23,097 nt of DNA, from the IMG/VR virus record IMGVR_UViG_3300007609_000092, positions 1 through 23,097 of that record; one strand, given 5' to 3'. The notes beneath the pieces are model-generated. The model saw nothing but the letters and a program-made list of their open reading frames with translations. It did not search any database and was not told the origin of the DNA. This document shows, piece by piece, positions 20,022 to 23,097 of the stretch; positions within the stretch are counted from its first letter, which is position 1; the number at the start of each line of letters is the position of its first letter. The DNA comes from a virus. The translations under genes and the position numbers were made by a program.

Positions 20022-20789
20022 ATGAATTTGCAAACCTTTTTAGATTCAGTAAATTTATCTGAGGGCGATACTGAACGTACGAACTGTCCTTGCTGTGGTG
20101 GGAGGAATACCTTCACCATCTCCAAGAAGCAAGGGAATTTAGTTTGGAATTGCTACAAAGCATCGTGTGACTGTTCAGGTAAGAAAAGAACTAAGTTCTC
20201 AGCGGATGATATTCGTACTAGAATTACCCTATCCCGCCAAGGGTGGGTGGAAGATAATACTGTACAAACATTCAGTCTTCCTGATCAGATTGTACGTAGG
20301 ACATCTCCTCTCCTTGAAGAATACATAGATCAATATAATTTAGATCCTGAAGATGTGTGGTTAGACATACGAGAGAATCGTGCAGTGTTCTTAGTGCATG
20401 ATGAAGAGGATCAGTTAGTTGGTGCTGTTGGTCGTAGTCTGATCAACCAGATTCCTAAGTGGCGACGCTATGATACCAACAAAGATATTATGTACATAAC
20501 TAATAAAAACAAAGAGTTAGGAGTGATAGTTGAGGACTGTGTGAGCGCATGTTCAGTTGATAAGGCAGGCTACACAGGGATTGCTATCTTAGGAACTACC
20601 TTCCATGAATCACGTATTAAAGACCTGATGGCCTTTGATGAGATCGCTATTGCCTTAGATAAAGATGCCAGTCAAAAGTCATTAAAGATTAAAAAAATGC
20701 TTGACCCATACGTAAACTGTCGTGTAGTATTACTCCCAGATGACCTGAAATATTTCCCTCCCGCAATGGTTCAGGACATCGTGGCTTAG
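20022..20789 (+). CDS. DNA primase (zinc-binding and TOPRIM, no helicase domain)
   Basis: 255 residues. The N-terminal zinc-binding motif has C22, C24/C25, then C44 and C49/C51 (NCPCCGG ... CYKASC), as in T7 gp4-type primases. The TOPRIM core shows the catalytic Glu in VIVEDCVSA (E171) and the Asp pair in IALDKDAS (D213, D215). It would make RNA primers for lagging-strand synthesis. It is about half the length of a primase-helicase such as T7 gp4 and stops after the TOPRIM part, so a separate helicase is expected elsewhere in the genome. It is the first plus-strand gene, read from the divergent region with the palindrome, and it is followed by a strong terminator. Confidence 0.85.
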   Translation: MNLQTFLDSVNLSEGDTERTNCPCCGGRNTFTISKKQGNLVWNCYKASCDCSGKKRTKFSADDIRTRITLSRQGWVEDNTVQTFSLPDQIVRRTSPLLEEYIDQYNLDPEDVWLDIRENRAVFLVHDEEDQLVGAVGRSLINQIPKWRRYDTNKDIMYITNKNKELGVIVEDCVSACSVDKAGYTGIAILGTTFHESRIKDLMAFDEIAIALDKDASQKSLKIKKMLDPYVNCRVVLLPDDLKYFPPAMVQDIVA

Positions 20790-20805
20790 TCTCCAACAAA
20801 GCTGT

Positions 20806-20829
20806 GCCCCTCTTCGGAGGGGCTTTTTT
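20806..20829 (+). terminator. UUCG-capped intrinsic terminator after primase
   Basis: GCCCCTC and GAGGGGC (20806-20812, 20817-20823) form a perfect 7-bp stem closed by the extra-stable C(UUCG)G tetraloop, followed by six T. It should end the primase transcript, so the genes from 20886 need a further promoter or antitermination. Confidence 0.92.
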
Positions 20830-20885
20830 ATGCCTGTCGTTTGGTGTAGACTCAGAGATTCGTTAGCAATCAAAAGGGCACACGC

Positions 20886-21407
20886 ATGAAGATCCGTGTA
20901 TTTTTATCTGAGGAAGAAGTTAAGAACTGCGCTGGTATGGGGGAAGAGACAGTAGCTATCTGTAGAGAACAGAAGGCACAGCCTCGCATTGAAGAATCCA
21001 AAGAAAGACACAGCCGGGAAAGTTCTAATGGCTTAGGCTTCAAAGGTGAGTATGCTTTTTCTAAGTTGTTTAAATTAGAACCTACTCAAGTGACTGTTCG
21101 TGCGGATGGTGGCATAGACTATGTCTTATCGAATGGATTAACTGTCGATGTAAAATGCTCACGAAGAGATGACCCTGATTTGATCTTTGATGGCTTCGAT
21201 AGTTTCAAAGCAGACATTGGGGTTCTCGGTCACAGCACAGAGGATAAATACTTTGTAGATTTTGTTGGATGGATAAACAAAGAAAAATTCATGGAAGTTT
21301 GTGCTGAAAGGAATTACGGTCATGGTATGCGGAAATACGCAAAGCATGATCAGCTATTTCCAATATTAGATTTGTATAAACAGCATATGTCAGAGGTTAG
21401 TCAATGA
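20886..21407 (+). CDS. PD-(D/E)XK-superfamily nuclease-like protein
   Basis: 173 residues. After a helical charged N-terminus (about 1-48) comes a compact nuclease-like core: GFKGEYAFSKLF with the helix Glu (E55), ADGGIDYVLSNGLTVDVKCS with Asp (D78) and the D-V-K pair (D88, K90), then strands in DKYFVDFVGWINKEKFMEV. The E-D-(D)xK spacing is that of the restriction-endonuclease fold used by phage exonucleases, resolvases and anti-defence nucleases. ATG follows AAGGG at 7 nt. It overlaps the next gene by ATGA. The substrate cannot be decided from sequence. Position right after primase favours DNA replication or recombination. Confidence 0.7.
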   Translation: MKIRVFLSEEEVKNCAGMGEETVAICREQKAQPRIEESKERHSRESSNGLGFKGEYAFSKLFKLEPTQVTVRADGGIDYVLSNGLTVDVKCSRRDDPDLIFDGFDSFKADIGVLGHSTEDKYFVDFVGWINKEKFMEVCAERNYGHGMRKYAKHDQLFPILDLYKQHMSEVSQ

Positions 21408-21736
21408 GTGATGGGTACTGGTCAGATCCAGACAGAGCGGATCGAGACACAAAGAAACTGTGGAATCATGAGCGGGAGGAAAGGCTGATTGAGTTGTGGG
21501 AACAGGATGTACCTGCACAGCAAATAGGAAAAGAGTTAGGAGTCACTAAAAGATCTGTACAAAGACATGTGGCCAAGTACAGAGACAGGCTAGGGTTACA
21601 ACCTAGGACTGGTAGGTTCACTCCGGGAAGACCTCAGAAATTATTTGAAAAGGAATGGCATGGTGTTGTACCCTTCGGTCACTGGACAATCACAAAGCCA
21701 TGGAGTGTTGGTAATGGAAAAGCAACCGAAGTGTAG
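21404..21736 (+). CDS. GcrA-like helix-turn-helix DNA-binding protein
   Basis: 110 residues, ATGA overlap with the nuclease gene. Residues about 20-60 read WNHEREERLIELWEQDVPAQ then QIGKELGVTKRSVQRHVAKY. The L..LW......QIG.ELG.T...V..H spacing matches GcrA/Myb-type helix-turn-helix regions. GcrA is an alphaproteobacterial cell-cycle regulator, so this may regulate phage or host genes. The C-terminus ends in a Trp-rich segment (EWHGVVPFGHWTITKPW), which seems family-specific. It is followed by the zinc-ribbon gene within its last codons. DNA binding is likely and the target is unknown. Confidence 0.65.
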   Translation: MSDGYWSDPDRADRDTKKLWNHEREERLIELWEQDVPAQQIGKELGVTKRSVQRHVAKYRDRLGLQPRTGRFTPGRPQKLFEKEWHGVVPFGHWTITKPWSVGNGKATEV

Positions 21737-21848
21737 TACCTGCAAAGAGAATGCAGTATTAATTGAACAAGGACAGTTCTACTCATGTGCAACGTGTTGG
21801 CTTAAAGTCAATGCTAAGAAAATTACTAAGGGAGAAAAGAAAGGATGA
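21714..21848 (+). CDS. Zinc-ribbon micro-protein
   Basis: 44 residues from ATG at 21714-21716, with GGAG 8 nt ahead; it overlaps the end of the HTH gene and ends in an ATGA overlap with the next gene. Two CxxC pairs, CSTC and CATC (8-11 and 28-31), form a classic single zinc ribbon, followed by a Lys-rich tail. Nucleic-acid binding or partner recruitment is plausible. A longer reading from 21645 is possible but lies inside the HTH gene and has no site. Confidence 0.65.
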   Translation: MEKQPKCSTCKENAVLIEQGQFYSCATCWLKVNAKKITKGEKKG

Positions 21849-22084
21849 GTAAGCTACCGTATGTAGAACGTCCGAATGGATACAGTATTGGATTAACGGG
21901 GGAGTGTGCTTACGTATGGGCACTGTTCCTATCCAATGAAGCTAACATGGAAGATGACCACGAGGCGTATGATCGGTGGCGTGTGCTAGTCGATCAACTG
22001 AAGCCTGCACCCAACAAGCCTATCCCTGCATGTATGTTTTGTAATGACTTAGAAGATGCCATTGAGAAGTACACAAATGCCTAG
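21845..22084 (+). CDS. Hypothetical protein
   Basis: 79 residues, starting in the stop of the zinc-ribbon gene (ATGA). It contains ERPNGYSIGLTGECAYVWAL, then EDDHEAYDRWRVLVDQLKPA and a C-terminal CMFCNDLEDAIEKYTNA. The CxxC near the end could bind a metal with another Cys. It is acidic and looks like a small helical protein of phage early regions. Family not recognised. It is clearly part of the tightly overlapping run of small genes. Confidence 0.55.
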   Translation: MSKLPYVERPNGYSIGLTGECAYVWALFLSNEANMEDDHEAYDRWRVLVDQLKPAPNKPIPACMFCNDLEDAIEKYTNA

Positions 22085-22358
22085 TGTCTCTGAGTTCTGG
22101 AGAAATAGTTACCAGAGCGATAGAATATCTTTCTGGTGTGAGTTGATAGGTCTTGTGCTTGCAGTCATTGCAAGTATGTACTTAGCAATCAATGCGAGTG
22201 CCCCTGACATGCGGATTGTATACCCAATATCCTTTGTCGGAGTGGTAATACAGTCCTATGCGAATTGGCGTAGGGGTCTTGTGTGGGTTATGATACTCAC
22301 AGTATACTTCGCTTTCGTCAGTGCCTTCGGGTTCGGCAGGGCGATGGGATTTTATTAA
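22077..22358 (+). CDS. Small integral membrane protein
   Basis: 93 residues from ATG at 22077-22079, overlapping the preceding stop by 8 nt. Three hydrophobic stretches are visible: about 19-43 (CELIGLVLAVIASMYLAINA), about 48-62 (VYPISFVGVVIQSYA) and about 67-88 (LVWVMILTVYFAFVSAFGFG), separated by WRNSYQSDRIS, SAPDMRI and WRR. That suggests two or three spans with Arg at the loops. Possible roles include holin-like, superinfection exclusion or membrane anchoring. No family recognised and no lysis gene is adjacent. Confidence 0.55.
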   Translation: MPSVSEFWRNSYQSDRISFWCELIGLVLAVIASMYLAINASAPDMRIVYPISFVGVVIQSYANWRRGLVWVMILTVYFAFVSAFGFGRAMGFY

Positions 22359-22374
22359 ACACGAGGAGTAAGAT

Positions 22375-22875
22375 ATGATTAAACTTACGTACACACCCGA
22401 AACATGGGACACGCCACTTGGCCCACTGTCAGACCCTTCTCCCCTACAGGAGATGACCATGACCTTGTCCGGTGAGGGCACGACATGGGATGAAGCCACA
22501 CGTGAGTTCCATAACTTTCTACGTGCGGCAGGGTATACGATTCCCTACGATATTGAGTGGTATGAGGATGGCAAGGATGTGGATGATGATGCTGATCCCT
22601 TACAGAAGCTAACAGACTGGGAAGAGAAGCATCGTCCTGATGAGTGTAAGGTGGACGTGGCGAAGTATGGTGGCGTGTACCTCTCAGCCAAAGAAATTAA
22701 CGAACTGCGAGAAGCACTTGAAGAGGCAGTGTACTTACTCAACCCAACCGACGAAGATATGCAGAAGAAAGCTGGCGTGTATCGGGTTGTGACTGCGTTG
22801 GAGAATTTGAAGAAGAAAGCTGGCGTGTATCGGGTTGTGACTGCGTTGAAGAAGTTGAAGGGCAAGGACGCATGA
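22375..22875 (+). CDS. Hypothetical protein with tandem C-terminal repeat
   Basis: 166 residues, ATG preceded by GAGGAG. The first 70 residues look like a small folded domain (MIKLTYTPETWDTPLGPLSD, then EATREFHNFLRAAGYTIPYD), typical of phage early proteins. The middle is acidic (KDVDDDADPLQKLT), then helical. At the C-terminus a 16-residue unit, KKAGVYRVVTALENLK, is repeated with two changes (131-146 and 147-162) before a Lys-rich end. This comes from a 48-bp tandem duplication. The repeat may form an extended helix or binding surface. The gene's role is unknown. Confidence 0.65.
   Translation: MIKLTYTPETWDTPLGPLSDPSPLQEMTMTLSGEGTTWDEATREFHNFLRAAGYTIPYDIEWYEDGKDVDDDADPLQKLTDWEEKHRPDECKVDVAKYGGVYLSAKEINELREALEEAVYLLNPTDEDMQKKAGVYRVVTALENLKKKAGVYRVVTALKKLKGKDA
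22763..22858 (+). repeat. 48-bp in-frame tandem duplication
   Basis: Two units, 22763-22810 and 22811-22858. The first 38 nt of each are identical and the remaining 10 differ at two positions. It lies inside the 166-residue gene and keeps the reading frame. Confidence 0.93.
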
Positions 22876-22961
22876 CTTTTTCCCGCACGGTAGTGCGGAT
22901 TTTAAGTAAGCAAAAGGATGCAAACTGGAAATGCTTACGATTGCAAGGAGAAGACCAATGA
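22872..22961 (+). CDS. Possible 29-residue basic peptide
   Basis: A 29-codon ORF starting at ATG 22872-22874 in the stop of the preceding gene (ATGA) and ending in the start of the next gene (again ATGA). The peptide reads MTFSRTVVRILSKQKDANWK then CLRLQGEDQ and is basic with one Trp. The double overlap supports reality, but the hairpin at 22883-22898 lies within it and its only ribosome-binding site, AAGGA, is very close. Confidence 0.4.
   Translation: MTFSRTVVRILSKQKDANWKCLRLQGEDQ
22883..22898. promoter_or_regulatory. Hairpin behind the repeat-containing gene
   Basis: CCGCAC-GGTA-GTGCGG is a perfect 6-bp stem with a 4-nt loop, followed by only four T. It may be a weak terminator or attenuator between two overlapping genes. 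Confidence 0.4.
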
Positions 22962-23097
22962 ACCGGCGACTCATTGCAAGTTTCGTGAAACGATTGAAAC
23001 GAATCGGCGTGGATGTTGAACTGGTTGCGAACTACCCGTGGGTGTACCTGACTAGGGTCAACGGTGTGCCAGTGATTGAGACGTTTATGGCGAATCA
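22958..23097 (+). CDS. Hypothetical protein, N-terminal part (cut by window edge)
   Basis: About 46 codons are visible; the rest lies beyond the right edge. ATG at 22958-22960 has AAGGAG 7 nt ahead and overlaps the preceding small ORF by ATGA. The sequence starts MNRRLIASFVKRLKRIGVDV, followed by ELVANYPWVYLTRVNGVPVI. This R.L...V..LK.IGI..EL..NYPW.YL..VNG pattern is familiar from small phage proteins of unknown function. A basic helix followed by strands is seen and nothing more can be judged. Confidence 0.6.
   Translation, partial: MNRRLIASFVKRLKRIGVDVELVANYPWVYLTRVNGVPVIETFMAN

Noticed and set aside
19928-20125. Minus-strand ORF across the primase start
   Set aside because: It overlaps the zinc-binding region of the primase and the rightward promoter candidate and has no translation signal.
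22763-22858. CRISPR-like repeat
   Set aside because: Only two directly adjoining units without spacers, in frame within a coding gene: a simple tandem duplication.

Overview
The window is a stretch of a tailed double-stranded DNA phage genome of podovirus type. The evidence is a leftward virion block containing small and large terminase, portal, a very large internal-type protein, scaffold, HK97-fold-like capsid protein and a T7 gp11-like tail tubular protein. A rightward replication and accessory block starts with a T7-like primase. The base composition, the small basic Gly/Lys-rich proteins and the glycosyltransferase next to the terminases are reminiscent of phages of aquatic bacteria. A GcrA-like DNA-binding protein hints weakly at an alphaproteobacterial host. 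No integrase, lysis cassette, DNA polymerase or helicase lies in the window.

Layout, right to left on the minus strand. From about 16.4 kb to the left edge runs one tightly packed late block. It begins with a hypothetical protein, a DUF1415-like protein, a very basic GGM-repeat protein, a small beta-rich structural protein and two small basic proteins. Then come a GT-A glycosyltransferase, a DUF6321-like protein, TerS, TerL with an extra N-terminal HTH region, portal and a 73-residue protein. The 1321-residue polyvalent protein follows (ADP-ribosyltransferase-like plus metallopeptidase-like plus EF-hand), then a Met/Pro-rich protein, scaffold, major capsid protein, a probable decoration protein, two paralogous ParB-like proteins, tail tubular protein A, and the start of the next tail gene. 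Most junctions overlap or abut (ATGA, TAATG), which indicates coupled translation. The longest gap is a structured leader of about 250 nt in front of the capsid gene.

Between 16.4 and 17.1 kb lies a gene-poor region with AT-rich palindromes and CTGTA/TACAG operator-like repeats. From 17.1 to 19.75 kb there is a separate, more GC-rich leftward module. It holds a 107-residue unknown, a DUF932 protein, a GP88-like cysteine-rich protein and a 71-residue unknown. Two tiny hydrophobic peptides (33 and 23 residues) are start-stop coupled to the genes in front of them. Genes of this module share near-identical ribosome-binding leaders, and two of its units end in near-identical terminators, so it looks like a set of duplicated expression cassettes.

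A 267-nt divergent intergenic region carries a 58-bp imperfect palindrome and a rightward promoter candidate. It leads into the plus-strand block: primase, a UUCG-capped terminator, a PD-(D/E)XK-type nuclease, a GcrA-like HTH protein, a zinc ribbon, several small proteins (one membrane-embedded, one with a recent 48-bp internal duplication), a 29-residue ORF and a truncated gene at the right edge.

The points most worth following are the multi-enzyme polyvalent protein, the cassette-like DUF932/GP88/micropeptide module, the ParB-like pair inside the structural operon, the HTH fused to the large terminase, and the palindrome next to the primase.
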